This document shows positions 34,459 to 45,300 of a stretch of 64,000 nt of DNA, in pieces. The stretch lies in NCBI GenBank assembly GCA_949987705.1, contig OX465283.1, forward strand, positions 72,487,720-72,551,719, given 5' to 3'. The first letter of the stretch is position 1; the number at the start of each line of letters is the position of its first letter. This stretch comes from Thereva unica. Lineage: Eukaryota > Arthropoda > Insecta > Diptera > Therevidae. The notes beneath the pieces were generated by a model. It made no database searches. It had not been told where the DNA came from and saw only the letters and a program-made list of their open reading frames with translations. A program made the translations under genes and the position numbers.

Positions 34459-36560
34459 TTACATTAAAGTGGATGTTATCTGCTGCCTTAACATTTCTCC
34501 AGTTGGATTATTACTATAATTTTCATCTTCCGTCGTACTACATTCTTCTGCAGTCGCGCTTCCTTCGACAATGAATTCTTCCAAACTGTCATTGCACTCG
34601 ATACATATATTATGCAGAACACAGCAAGCCAATATAGTGGCTGGGACCCAATCAATTCTATTCATATCGAGCATTTTCAAACGCCTAAATCGCCCAAATA
34701 AATGTGCAAAACTCCTTTCAATTACCTGCCGGGTTGACGCATGTTGCTTGTTGAACCGCTTTTGAGCATGAGTTAATCTTCCCCGATCTATGTAAGGCGT
34801 TATTAACCAAGGTAATAAGGGATATGCTTATCGCCTAGGATTACTTCGTTTGTTGGGAAACACTTTTTCCTATCTGACAATACACTTTCATACAAATCTG
34901 AATTTTTAAATATTCTGGAGTCATGAACGCTGCTAGGAAAACCGGTGAAGCAGTGTAAAAATTTCATTCTTTGATCACATATAGCTTGCAACGTCATTGA
35001 TTGAAACATTTTGCGATTGGTATAACTTTGATATTGGTCAGCAGGTGGTTTTATTCTAACATATGTCCCGTCAATCGCTCCAATAATATTGGCAATGCCA
35101 CCAATTTCCTTAAATTTTTCCTTCGAAACTAACATTTCTGCTGTTGAGGGCCACCGTATAATAGTTGGAGCGATCTTATTTAAGGCATTTATAATACGCA
35201 CGAAAACCATAGAAAGAGAGGATTTGGCTATATCGAAGCGATCCCCAATAGATCTGTCAAGTGTCCAAAATGATTTAAAACTAAGGAGCAATTCCCACAG
35301 AAAATTACCTAAAGGAGTCTGGAGTTGCCAAAAGCCATAAAATTGCTAAAAACTGTTTTTCCAGATCGATCCGGGCGCGCCTTTGCTCTTTTACATTTTC
35401 TGCAACTAGACGCAACACTGTATCAAACGCGCTTCTTTTTAGTCTGAAATGCTGTTTGAATTCGGCATCTAAATAGTTGGGTATTATATTTTCCACGTAA
35501 TTATATATTCTCGTGGGCTTTCTTTTCGTCAAAATTAAACAGGCCTTAATAACGCTCTCGTCATCGGAGTCATCACTTGAAGAATCCGACGTGGAGAGAG
35601 TTTCGTCGTTTTCCTTAAAAAAAAGGCGATATCATTAAAAAAAAAATAATATGTAACACTCAAGCTGGGTGAGTAGGAGAAATTAAATAAATTTAAAACA
35701 TTAAAGCTTTCAAATCGGCATCTAAACAAGGTAATAGAGTAATTAAAAATCTGCCAACGCACGAGACACTAGGCACCAACTCTGTTCGGAGCAAGCAGGG
35801 CCATAAGGGCCAACAGGGCCGTCAGGCAGTGCAGGCGTAGACATGTAACTAAATATGGAAATTTTGAAATTCCTGGCAAAAATTCTATCCCCCCCGAATA
35901 CTGACTTAGCACGCCACCATTCACTCAAGAAGCTACCCTGCTTTTGGCGGGATATAAACAAACGACTTCGGCAATTTGTGTCCCTCTTCCACACTATTTC
36001 TTTCCTTTTAAACAAGCTAGCTTTTCCTTTAGTGTGATCGCTCATGTACAGGGTTTTTACACGACATCGCCGTTCCATGTTAGTTTATATTTCTATGGGT
36101 AGAATTCTACCCAGATGAAGGTCGTGGGGTGGAATCCCGGTAGGTTCAGATTCTACCGCGATAAACTACATAAATTGTACGATAGGCGTGGGATCGGTAA
36201 GCATATGAATAATGCTAGATTCGCCCCGCCCCCCTATAGGTTGAATGTGGGGACCATAGGGTGTGGTAGGTCCGGTCCGTGGTCCATAGAAGAATTAAAC
36301 CACTAAGTACGTTTTACTCAACTCCTCTTCTCCTTCCAGATTCTGCCAGAACGAGGACGACAACGCTTGACGAGTAGCAGCGAACATCAAAAAGAAAATA
36401 AAATAAAAAAAAGAATTTTTGAATCAATTTTTTTAGTGTTTTTCATTAAATATTACATAATTTTACAACTTACATCAAAGCATATACAATGAATATCATC
36501 CAAGAACTTTTTTGCAGCACAAGAAATTGCTACTATAACTTTTTCCCTGTTTTCAGTCAT
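34459..36560 (-). pseudogene. Harbinger DDE transposase, one-base frameshift
   Basis: Exon 1 36,560-36,474 (29 codons from ATG), exon 2 35,613-35,309, exon 3 35,253-34,459, joined by GT-AG introns of 860 bp (donor GTAAGT) and 55 bp (donor GTAATT, acceptor TTGACAG); phases agree. Exon 2 has an acidic serine-rich stretch, then LEKQFLAILWLLATPDSFR; exon 3 continues SIGDRFDIAKSSL and carries the catalytic residues: first Asp in IGAIDGTYVRIK, second in VILGD, and Glu in RQVIERSF, followed by LACCVLHN. About 395 residues, family-typical. One base is missing near 34,827, just after the second Asp; the frame changes there and the first stop follows a few codons later. The transposase would cut and paste the element; this copy as written cannot make the full protein. 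A sequencing error is an alternative. Confidence 0.88.
35614..36473 (-). other. Long first intron of the Harbinger transposase
   Basis: 860 bp, against 49-90 bp for the other introns of this element, so foreign sequence may be lodged here. Its right half (36,090-36,370) is locally richer in G+C, has a perfect palindrome GGGTAGAATTCTACCC near 36,099, and holds an unexplained 63-codon plus frame (36,115-36,306). Confidence 0.5.
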
Positions 36561-36698
36561 TTTAATTGCACAAGATGAGTTTAAATGACAATTGGGAACT
36601 TGACATTTGCGACATAACTCAACACAAAGCGTTCAATTAAGTTTTGATAGATAATGCAACATTCAACCCTTCTCTTTCCTTTTGACAGATTTTACACT

Positions 36699-36730
36699 AT
36701 GTTACATTGTGCTACTAACTGAACGCACTC
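36699..36730. repeat. Harbinger right TIR
   Basis: Exact inverse of 32,937-32,968, followed by the second AAT copy and the rest of LINE ORF1. Confidence 0.95.
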
Positions 36731-37297
36731 AATGATTCATTTATTTCTCAGTTGTCTGCTGATAATGATGAACTGCGCAGGGAACTCTTGATCGTGCACA
36801 ATAAGTTAAATGATATCGATCAATCCACAAGACATTGTAATGTGGAAATCCAAAATATTCCGGATAATAATAAATCGGAGAACTTGCCGCAAATTGTGCA
36901 AAATATAGGAAAACTCCTTGATATTGACATCCCGGTTGAGAGCGTGCGAGCCGTGCATCGTGTTATGTCTGCGACACCTAATACGAACCGGCCTAAAAAT
37001 ATCATTTTACAGCTTACTACAAGGCGGCTGCGTGACGACATCCTTCATGCTGCTAAAGTTCGCCGTAATCTTACGGTTGACCAGATTGGATTTGGTGGTT
37101 GTGCAGCCACATTCTATATCAATGAACACCTTACCTTAAGGAACAAAATATTATATGGTAAAGCACGTAAGCAGGCTGGCGCTAAAGGTTATAAATACGT
37201 TTGGGTAAAAAATTCCCGTATATTTGTAAGGAAGTCAGATAGTTCAAAAATAATAGGGATTAGAGATGACAATGATGTTATTAGTAGAATAATATGA

Positions 37298-37574
37298 CTA
37301 TTGTTGGTATCTTTGTTTGTATATTATCCTAGTTTTAATTACTGTAAAGTTAATTGTTATATTAGTTTTAAACCCTGCTCATTTTATCTATTTTTCAATA
37401 TTACTCATGCGATGAATAAATTCAGCCTTTCTATATTACACTCTATACTGCACTTTTTATATAAATAATTGCTCTTTACCCGCGATACATTTGTCTATAT
37501 TTTTATGCAATCTGTACTTCACCCCTCAAGTCACAGTTTTTTCCTGTGTATGCTTTTATATAATAATTTATTCA
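37298..37574. other. ORF1-ORF2 spacer of the LINE
   Basis: A/T-rich. The ORF2 frame is open from 37,491 but the first ATG is 37,575, so this region is probably untranslated or read by reinitiation. Confidence 0.5.
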
Positions 37575-40433
37575 ATGATTTGTGAGAGTGGTATGAATAT
37601 TTACTATCAAAATTGTCGCGGGTTAAGAAGCAAGCTTTCTGACCTACGTCTGAGTATTCTAACTGATAATTATGATGTAATGATACTTACAGAGACATGG
37701 CTCAGGGCGGGAATAGGTGACAGTGAAATTTTAGACGAACGCTATACAATATTTCGAAGGGATCGTTGTTCGTCAACCTCGACAAAAAAGGATGGTGGAG
37801 GCGTATTGGTAGCGGTTAAAAAGGAAATCTCAGCTTCTAGACGCTTTGACTGGGAAAGTCGCTCACTTGAGGAGATTGTGCTGCAGTTCCCCAACCTTGA
37901 TCACGGTTTAATTCTTGTAGCTTGCTACATCCCACCCCTGTCTAATTCCACGGTCTACATATCTCACTTTGCCAAATGCTATGATTTTGTCACAGATTTT
38001 CCTGACTCAAATATTTTACATATAGGGGACTATAACCTACCTAATCTAAAATGGAATTTCAATTCAGCCTTAGATGAAGCTACATTAGTTGATACATCAT
38101 CAGACACATCTGAAAACCTACTTAATGTTATGTCCTTATTAAATCTAACGCAACGTAACCATGTTTTGAATGTCAGCGATCGTATTCTTGACCTTGTCTT
38201 GACTGATGTAAAGTGTTGTGTTCAGCGCTGTGATGAACCTCTTGTAAGCATTGACCCTTACCACCCAGCGTTAATATGTAGCCTGCCGATAAAACCTAGA
38301 ACAAATTACCTACCTAAATATAATGTTCCCAAACACAATTTCTTTAAAGCTAATTATGATGACATAAATATGGAAATAAATAGCATAGATTGGGACCACA
38401 ATTTAAAAAACCTTAATGTAAGTAATGCCGTAGATTATTTCTACCAAACTATTTATAATATAATTGAGGCTAATGTACCTCTTCAGAGAATACGTGCTAC
38501 TAAACAGCCAGTTTGGTTTTCCCATGAACTGAAGGTGAAAGTTAAACACTGGAAGAAATGGAAGATATATGGAAGCAGATATAACTACGAAAAATTTTCA
38601 AAATCTCGTAGCCGTGTCAAACAACTATTGAAATCTTGTTATGAAGCATATCTGCACAAGGTTGAAGTATCCACAAAAAATAACATAAAATTCTTTTGGA
38701 AACATGTTAATGAATTAAAAAATAGCAAAGCTGGATACCCATCGTCCATGAATTACAATGACCACTTCTCCGAAGACCCTTCGGTCATTTGTGAAATGTT
38801 CGCAACCTTTTTCTCCTCAGTGTTTGAACCTACATCGTGGAATGCATATAATATATCTAGATTGGATCGCTTACCCGACCTGAATCCATCCAATTCCTTG
38901 TCGACTATCACCTTTAGTGAGACTGATGTGAGATCAGCACTCATGACTCTCGATGGTAGTAAAGGCTCGGGTCCTGATAAAATTAGCCCGGTTTTCCTGC
39001 GAAACACTGCTTCCTCAATCTACAAGCCGCTTACTATCATTTTCAACAGAAGTATACTTGAGGGTCATTTCCCTGTGATATGGAAAACCGCGAATATATC
39101 ACCAATTCATAAGTCAGGACCTAAAAGTGATATATTGAACTATAGACCTATCTCTTTACTCTCATCCGTAGCTAAAACCTTTGAGCGATTAGTGCATGGT
39201 AGAGTCTATTACTTTTTCAAGCACATATTTAACCCCAGTCAACATGGCTTTGTAAAGTCCAAATCAACTGAGACTAATCTTTTAATATATTCGAACTTTC
39301 TATTCCAATCTATGGACGTTGGCATCCCTGTTGATTCCATATACACAGATTTCAGGAAAGCCTTTGATAAAGTAGACCATATGTTGATGCTGGAAAAACT
39401 GTGTTTTAATGGAGTCAAAGGTAATCTGCTACGATGGTTTTCATCTTATCTAGAACATAGGCTTCAGTCTGTTGTTTTGAATGGTGTCTCTTCCTCGGTT
39501 ATTCGGATCAGTTCAGGAATTCCACAAGGATCTATCCTGGGCCCACTGCTCTTCATCATTTTTATAAATGACATTCAGCAGTGTTTTCACCACAGCCAAA
39601 CCTTGCTTTTTGCCGATGACCTAAAAATATATAAACAAATAAATACTACGGAAGATTGTCAACTGCTGCAAGATGATATCATCCGATTCCAAAACTATTG
39701 TCATGACAACAAACTCTTTCTTGCATTAGATAAATGTCAAGTCATTAGCTTTACAAGAAATACTAGTCATGTCAGTTTTGACTACACACTAAATAACACT
39801 ATTCTTAATAGAGTAAAGCACATACGTGATCTTGGTGTTATTTTTGACAGCAAGTTGATTTTCGACTTACATATTAACTATATTGTATCTAAAGCATACA
39901 AGATGCTTGGCTTCATACTTAGATCGACCAGGAATTTTAAACAGCTTTCGACTTACCGTCTATTGAACCAATCGTTAGTAAGATCACATTTGGAGTATGC
40001 TTCATCCATCTGGAACCCATACTATAATGTTTATAGTAATAAAATTGAAATGCTACAGAAAAAATTTACGAGAGCACTGAGTTTCCGCCTAAAATATGTC
40101 AACTTGTGCTACGACGCCAGATTAATAAAGACATCCCTTACAAGTCTTGAGGATCGACGATCTCTCCACGATGCTGTAATTCTCAAAAAAATTATAACAT
40201 CCGTGATTGATTCCCCTGATCTTTTATTTCAAGTTTGTTTCCGGATTCCGACCCGAGCCACTCGTTCGAAAGACCTATTTCTACTTAATAAAGCTAGAAC
40301 CAACGCCGGTCAGAGAGCACCACTGTACAGAATGTGTGAACAGTATAATAGTAAGTTTCTTGAAATAGATATATGTAATACTAAAGAGGCTGAATTTAAG
40401 CGTAAAATCTTAAATATTCTGAGTAATCATTAG
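37575..40433 (+). CDS. LINE ORF2: endonuclease and reverse transcriptase, intact
   Basis: 952 codons from the first ATG (MICESGMNIYYQNCRGLRSK) with no internal stop. The N-terminal ~230 residues are an apurinic-like (EEP) endonuclease: YYQNCRGLRSK, then MILTETWL (catalytic Glu), RRDR, GGGVLVAVK, ILHIGDYNLPN (Asp-Tyr-Asn) and the DPYHPALI end, where the usual Ser-Asp-His reads Pro-Tyr-His. The RT follows: [69 protein letters not shown] and the catalytic LLFADDLKIY. A C-terminal region follows. The enzyme nicks target DNA and copies element RNA from the nick. The frame is intact, but ORF1 is interrupted and the 3' UTR holds a provirus, so the copy is not expected to move as a whole. A TTG start at 37,491 would add 28 residues; I prefer the ATG. 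Confidence 0.93.
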   Translation: MICESGMNIYYQNCRGLRSKLSDLRLSILTDNYDVMILTETWLRAGIGDSEILDERYTIFRRDRCSSTSTKKDGGGVLVAVKKEISASRRFDWESRSLEEIVLQFPNLDHGLILVACYIPPLSNSTVYISHFAKCYDFVTDFPDSNILHIGDYNLPNLKWNFNSALDEATLVDTSSDTSENLLNVMSLLNLTQRNHVLNVSDRILDLVLTDVKCCVQRCDEPLVSIDPYHPALICSLPIKPRTNYLPKYNVPKHNFFKANYDDINMEINSIDWDHNLKNLNVSNAVDYFYQTIYNIIEANVPLQRIRATKQPVWFSHELKVKVKHWKKWKIYGSRYNYEKFSKSRSRVKQLLKSCYEAYLHKVEVSTKNNIKFFWKHVNELKNSKAGYPSSMNYNDHFSEDPSVICEMFATFFSSVFEPTSWNAYNISRLDRLPDLNPSNSLSTITFSETDVRSALMTLDGSKGSGPDKISPVFLRNTASSIYKPLTIIFNRSILEGHFPVIWKTANISPIHKSGPKSDILNYRPISLLSSVAKTFERLVHGRVYYFFKHIFNPSQHGFVKSKSTETNLLIYSNFLFQSMDVGIPVDSIYTDFRKAFDKVDHMLMLEKLCFNGVKGNLLRWFSSYLEHRLQSVVLNGVSSSVIRISSGIPQGSILGPLLFIIFINDIQQCFHHSQTLLFADDLKIYKQINTTEDCQLLQDDIIRFQNYCHDNKLFLALDKCQVISFTRNTSHVSFDYTLNNTILNRVKHIRDLGVIFDSKLIFDLHINYIVSKAYKMLGFILRSTRNFKQLSTYRLLNQSLVRSHLEYASSIWNPYYNVYSNKIEMLQKKFTRALSFRLKYVNLCYDARLIKTSLTSLEDRRSLHDAVILKKIITSVIDSPDLLFQVCFRIPTRATRSKDLFLLNKARTNAGQRAPLYRMCEQYNSKFLEIDICNTKEAEFKRKILNILSNH

Positions 40434-40479
40434 TAATAATCATTTAAATTTATTGATCGTGTTCATAACTTAAGATATA

Positions 40480-40766
40480 AGTTAACAAATTTAACACAAA
40501 ACAAAACTAAATCAATTCAAATTAAGGCAACTTTATTGCTCGGAGTCTCACTAAAAACTAAAAACATTATTAACTCACATAGTTCGCTTACCTCCTAAGC
40601 TTAACATAAAATTCGCAAGATTGCAGTTTCCACGATTCTTAATTTAAAGCATTTATTTTAGATTCTCAGAAATAGCCACATTGCAGTTTCCACGATTGAC
40701 GGCAATATGACCCTGGCATTCGTCTGGGGTGTAAGTTGACCGTGGCCTTTGTCTGGGGTATTAAGT
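40480..40766 (-). repeat. 3' LTR of the provirus (left copy)
   Basis: Plus-strand ends AGTTAACAAA and GGTATTAAGT; identical by eye to 47,896-48,182. TTGCAGTTTCCACGATT occurs twice inside (near 40,621 and 40,681), an internal direct repeat. No TATA box was assigned. Confidence 0.95.
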
Positions 40767-40776
40767 CTTCCCCTCT
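40767..40776 (-). other. Polypurine tract
   Basis: The minus strand reads AGAGGGGAAG immediately before the 3' LTR, the expected priming site for plus-strand DNA synthesis. Confidence 0.85.
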
Positions 40777-40798
40777 TAAATTCGAATGTCCCCATTCG

Positions 40799-42376
40799 TT
40801 AAAGTTCAAAAAATCTTTGGATGTGCATCGTTCGATTGGGTTGATTGATTGATTGATTACAAGTTGATAATTCCGATATTGATACGGATGGCTGGATGTT
40901 TACTTCTTCTTCTGCCTGTGGGGTGCTGGCCATTTGCATGGTTTCTCTTTCCTTTTGTTGAATGTTAATCTGCGTCTTCCTATTCCTGGCGATGTACGCG
41001 ATCAAGATGATTATTAATATGCCCATCATCGTGAAGGATCCATAACTAGTCCATTCTTGAAGATCCTTTTCAGTTTTCAGGAGTTCTATTTGATGAGTGT
41101 TATTGACATGCAGGTCTTTCATCATTTCCAGTGAAAGCAATTCTCGATATTGTTTTTCTCTTGGAGTGGGTTGTAGAATAGCAGGCAAGGCACGAAGGGT
41201 TGACTCTTCCTTCGATATGAAGATTCTTCCATTAACGTCGATCGTTGTATTGTGGTATTTAATAAGGAAAGTACCATTTATATTGTGTAACGCATCTTCA
41301 ATCTTTACGACGCCATTGAATTGATTAAGTAGTAAAACACCATCAGAAATTTCATCGATCGTGGGAACATGTTGGTTATTGATTTCCTTACAGGTTGCGT
41401 TTAAACTTTTGAGCAGGTGTGGAATGCAGGTGGATTTGCTTATGTCCATAATGCTTTGCTGATTACATATTGTTAAGTGACTTAAGGTCCTACAACTATT
41501 AACTACCGCAAATATTTGAATTTTATTTCTTAAAATATTTTCATGAGCTATGTCTGTAACTACATTGTTTCTCTTAATAGGCTTTATTAGCAATTTTTCA
41601 AAAGTTACATTTGTTGTTATTGGAATATTTATAACATAGAATAGTGAAGTGCTATCAGTAATAATTTTAACAGTGGCGAAATCTAGTGCCTCTTCCGGCG
41701 TTGAATATGGCAAATTTTCTTTATCTAATAAATCTGTAGCTAATTTTATTTCCTTTTTTGCTAACATAATTGAATTGATGATTCCTGATTTAGCCCAATG
41801 AATGGCGTACCCTATATTAATTAATTCTTCTTTAATTAATTTTAATTTATATTGAATACTTAAAACTAGACTACTTTTATTGTCTTCCTTCATTATTTTA
41901 TTTATTTCATTAGTTATTTTAGTAATATTATTTATTCTCTCATTATAGAGTTCATTGATGACAACTTGCTTATTGTTATTGTCTAAGACATTATTTATTT
42001 TGTTTTGTATCATTACAAAATCATCGTGGTCGGGGTTACCCGCGATCCACTTCCATGCACTACCAATAATATTAATTGATCTTGCAACTCTATGTGGTTT
42101 AAGATTATTGAACAAATCCCGTATTTGTGTTAGTTCGTGATTAAGATAAGGAAATAAAGAATGTTTTTGATTTATTTGGTTTTCTAGGATGAGACTTACT
42201 TCGGATATGAAGGATTCATATTGATTAAGATTTATAATGTGAATTAGTTTGAAGTTACCGTCTTGAATTCTTGCCGTGCCTGCATTTAGAGCTACTATTT
42301 GTGAATTGGAGTAATCCAGGATTTGCACTTCGCCTCTGGTTTGGTAGACGACGTATCTGAAATGAAGAATTTTCAA
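40799..42376 (-). CDS. env: Envelope (env) protein, errantivirus F-like
   Basis: An open frame of 525 codons, intact. It overlaps the end of pol by four bases and starts at a non-ATG codon. A splice acceptor (TTCATTTCAG) lies at 42,357-42,366, so the true protein probably begins after splicing from an upstream leader exon, as in Gypsy-type env mRNAs. Features: a furin-like cleavage motif RVAR at residues 96-99 followed by a hydrophobic/glycine-containing stretch as in a fusion peptide; several N-glycosylation sequons; a transmembrane segment near 448-465; and a cytoplasmic tail of about 60 residues. The class mediates membrane fusion for particle transfer. No signal peptide is visible in this frame, consistent with it being supplied by the leader exon. 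Divergence from known relatives was not measured. Confidence 0.88.
   Translation of the reverse strand: MKILHFRYVVYQTRGEVQILDYSNSQIVALNAGTARIQDGNFKLIHIINLNQYESFISEVSLILENQINQKHSLFPYLNHELTQIRDLFNNLKPHRVARSINIIGSAWKWIAGNPDHDDFVMIQNKINNVLDNNNKQVVINELYNERINNITKITNEINKIMKEDNKSSLVLSIQYKLKLIKEELINIGYAIHWAKSGIINSIMLAKKEIKLATDLLDKENLPYSTPEEALDFATVKIITDSTSLFYVINIPITTNVTFEKLLIKPIKRNNVVTDIAHENILRNKIQIFAVVNSCRTLSHLTICNQQSIMDISKSTCIPHLLKSLNATCKEINNQHVPTIDEISDGVLLLNQFNGVVKIEDALHNINGTFLIKYHNTTIDVNGRIFISKEESTLRALPAILQPTPREKQYRELLSLEMMKDLHVNNTHQIELLKTEKDLQEWTSYGSFTMMGILIIILIAYIARNRKTQINIQQKERETMQMASTPQAEEEVNIQPSVSISELSTCNQSINQPNRTMHIQRFFEL
42357..42366 (-). promoter_or_regulatory. Probable env splice acceptor
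   Basis: The minus strand reads TTCATTTCAG followed by ATACG, just inside the env frame and next to the pol stop. The donor would lie in the leader or early gag and was not identified. Confidence 0.55.
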
Positions 42377-45300
42377 TTTCTGATATTACTCTTGTGGACT
42401 GTTTTGCCTGATGTGGTAAGAATGGTTGTATTAAAATTTTCTTTAACCGTTTCCCTGACATATCTAGCTGTTAACTTAGATCCTATTCTTTTGTTGTGTT
42501 TAACGAACACTACCTGTCCCTCCGAATATTGTTTTATAGGTTTTCTCTTCAGATTATGATATCGGATGACTTTTTCTTGTTTATTTTTTAATTTTTCTAT
42601 GTTATCTTTACGAGCCTGTTCGAATTTCTCAGGATCGATGTTTGGGTTGCGACCGTAAAACAATTCAACGGGTTTCTTCCCTGTGGTCGAATGGATTGTA
42701 GAATTGTACTCATTGACAGAACGTTCTAGTAGTTCTTCGAAAGATCGATTTATACCGTCTACTTTCAGACAACGCATTATTTCGCTCAGGGTAGAGTGAA
42801 AACGCTCCACTTGACCGTTGACTTCACTTTTGTAGGGTGGTGTTTTATAGGTATTTATTTTTAATTCATCCTCCATCATTGAAATGATTGAGGCCGAATT
42901 TAGGGACTTCTCGTTGTCCATTACGACATTTTCTGGGACGCCGAAGAAGAATAGCAAGTCACGAAGTGGGCGTCTAACATCTTCTATTGATCTGGATTTT
43001 ATTATCTTGGCATGCGCCAACTTAGTAAAGTTATCAAGGGCTGTAAGGACTAAGTTTCTTTCTGTGGAATAAATGTCTATGTGTACGGTGTGTCCGGGAT
43101 ATTTCGGAATGGGGGTTGGAAGGATGTGTTGGTTATTCGGATGCCTATCATATTTATGTTCTTTGCACGTTGTGCAACGTTTTACAAGAGTTTTTACTTT
43201 CGAGCTCATTCGTGGAAAATAATATTTCCCTAGGAGTTGTTGCCGGTTTTCTTCGGCATTGCGATGTGCTCTGCGATGCACGGAGAGTATTTTTTCCTCC
43301 TGTTCAGTTTCACTTGTGAGGTCTCGAACGAAGATTTGAGTGAATCTGATTTTATAATCTTTAAAGTGCATTGGGTAGATCTGCTGAATAAGGCCCATTA
43401 AAGTTTCATCAGCCTTTAGACCGTTTAACGTTTGAGGTTTGAGGTAATTTTTAAATGTGTTCACAATATCGGTTTTAGTGAATTCTGGTTGTGTTATGAT
43501 GTGCCGATGATAGCCGGGGAATGGGCATTGTAATTGGTAACTTGTTTCTTCACCTTTCTGCAATATCAGTTGATTGCGATAAACGTTTAAAGGTACCTCT
43601 ACAGTTGGAATTAGGTTCTGGGGAGAACTGTCGTCGCTATGTTGGGTGACGGATAAGGGGTTAGCCTCTGAAGTTAAGGGAAGTCTAGAAAGTGCATCGG
43701 CTACTACGTTTGTCTTGCCGGGTTTATGCTGGAGTTCATAGTTGTATTCCTCCAAAATAGCTTTCCATCTCTTCATTTTGCAGTTCGAGTTCTTATTGCT
43801 AAGGGCATAGGTAAGTGGCTGATGGTCTGTATAGATTTTTACTTTCCTGGCTCCATAGAGATAATTTCTGAGGGAATTTAGAGACCAAATGATTGCCAAC
43901 ATTTCTTTTTCATTGGCCGCATAGTTTTCTTCTGTCTTACTCAATGTTCTAGACAGAAATGTTATAGGCCGATTGCTTTGCGAAAGTACTGCCCCTATGG
44001 CATAGTCGGAGGCGTCTGTTGTTAATTCAAATTCTTTCGTGAAGTCAGGGTGATTAAGGATTACTTCTTTTGATATCAACGAGCTTTTTATTTTCGTGAA
44101 TGCTTCCATGGCCTCTGTGTCTAGGCTGATGATTTTGTTTTTTGAGAGATTTTTGGACACTCGTCCATCTTCCCCTCTTAAAAGGGATGTCAGTGGTTTT
44201 GCCAGTTTCGCGTAGTCTCTTATGAAACGTCGGTAATAGCCTGACATTCCCAAAAACGATCTGAGGTCCTTTAGTGTTTTAGGCGGAGGTAAGCTGGCAA
44301 TAGCCTCCACTTTTTTGAGGTTTGTTTTAATTCCTTCTTTAGACACTACAAAGCCGAGGAACTCAACTTCTTCTTGGAGGAATTCACATTTATCTAACTG
44401 GATTTTCATGTTAGAAGCTTCCAAAGTTTTAAATACGAGCTCAAGGTTTTCGAAGTGTTCTGCCTCACTCCTTCCGAATATTATGATGTCGTCTATGTAG
44501 ACGTAACATCGTTTCCCTATGTGTTCTCGTAAAATGTCATCTAGGGCTCTTTGAAAAATAGCCGGCCCGTTCTTGAGACCAAAGGGTAAGCGCGTAAATT
44601 CGTATTTCCCGTTGTTGATGGAAAATGCAGTTTTCTCAATATCGCACTCTCTTAGCGGTATTTGGTGAAAGCCACTTTTTAAATCCACAATGGTAAACAA
44701 TTTGTTTTTCCCTAGATTCGCTAACATTTCGTTGATCTCAGGGATGGGGTACTTATCGGGTATCGTAACGGTGTTCAATTTTCGATAATCAATTACCATC
44801 CTGTATTTCTTCTCTCCGGATGCGTCTGTTTTTTTCGGCACCACCCATACTGGAGAGTTGTAAGGAGACCTTGATGGCCTAATAATACCATCTTCGAGCA
44901 GTTTTTCGACTTGGGTTTCGACTTCATCCTTCAGTGCCATTGGGTAAGGATAAGATTTCGAATAGATTGGGTCGTCTGTCGTTGTGCGAATTTCGCCTTG
45001 GACAGGGGTGGCGTACGTTAATTTTTCATTTGGTTCGGAAAATAGGTTAGGGCAATCTTTTATAGTTTGGTTTAATTTGAGAACTTGTTCTTTATTCATA
45101 TGAGCCGTTCTGATATTAAGTGAATTTATAGAATCAAATAGGTGTTGTTTCAGTTGTACTCGAATGTTCGGGTGAATCGTCATGTAATTTTCACTGGTGT
45201 GAATTACAGCTTTCAGTTCTTTGAGGCTGTCATTACCAATTATTCCGTCAAATGAGATAAGGCTAGGAAGGATGAAAAATTTTAATTTCCGAGTGTCTGC

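Larger units (their letters stand above)
32937..36730. mobile_element. PIF/Harbinger transposon, near-autonomous
   Basis: Perfect 32-bp TIRs begin GAGTGCGTTCAGTTAGTAGC (32,937-32,968) and are mirrored at 36,699-36,730. AAT is duplicated at 32,934-32,936 and 36,731-36,733, the 3-bp duplication of the superfamily. The element carries the two expected genes: a Myb/SANT-like DNA-binding protein (plus strand) and a DDE transposase (minus strand), converging near 34.2-34.46 kb. A subterminal AACACAAAGCGTTCAATTAAG-type motif recurs in direct orientation near both ends. Total 3,794 bp. Confidence 0.95.
32460..37297 (+). pseudogene. LINE ORF1 (PHD-like finger plus FP-type domain), interrupted
   Basis: The first half (codons 1-159) begins MVLCSACKKSV and has the Cys/His spacing of a PHD-type zinc finger: C-x2-C near residues 4-7, C and C near 19-24, H-x2-C near 29-32, and C-x3-C near 53-57. 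The second half carries the FP-type domain (similar to the baculovirus FP C-terminal region) found in ORF1 of Jockey-superfamily LINEs: NVEIQNIP, RAVHRVMS, FYINEHLT, GYKYVWVKNSRIFVRK. ORF1 proteins bind element RNA. The Harbinger insertion falls after codon 159 (AAT). The downstream half resumes in the same frame at 36,734, so the only defect visible is the insertion. Counting one AAT, the uninterrupted protein would be about 346 residues. Confidence 0.9.

Noticed and set aside
35743..36078. 111-codon minus frame as a transposase exon
   Set aside because: Splicing 36,474 directly to 35,613 keeps phase and gives a family-typical protein; this frame has no Harbinger similarity.
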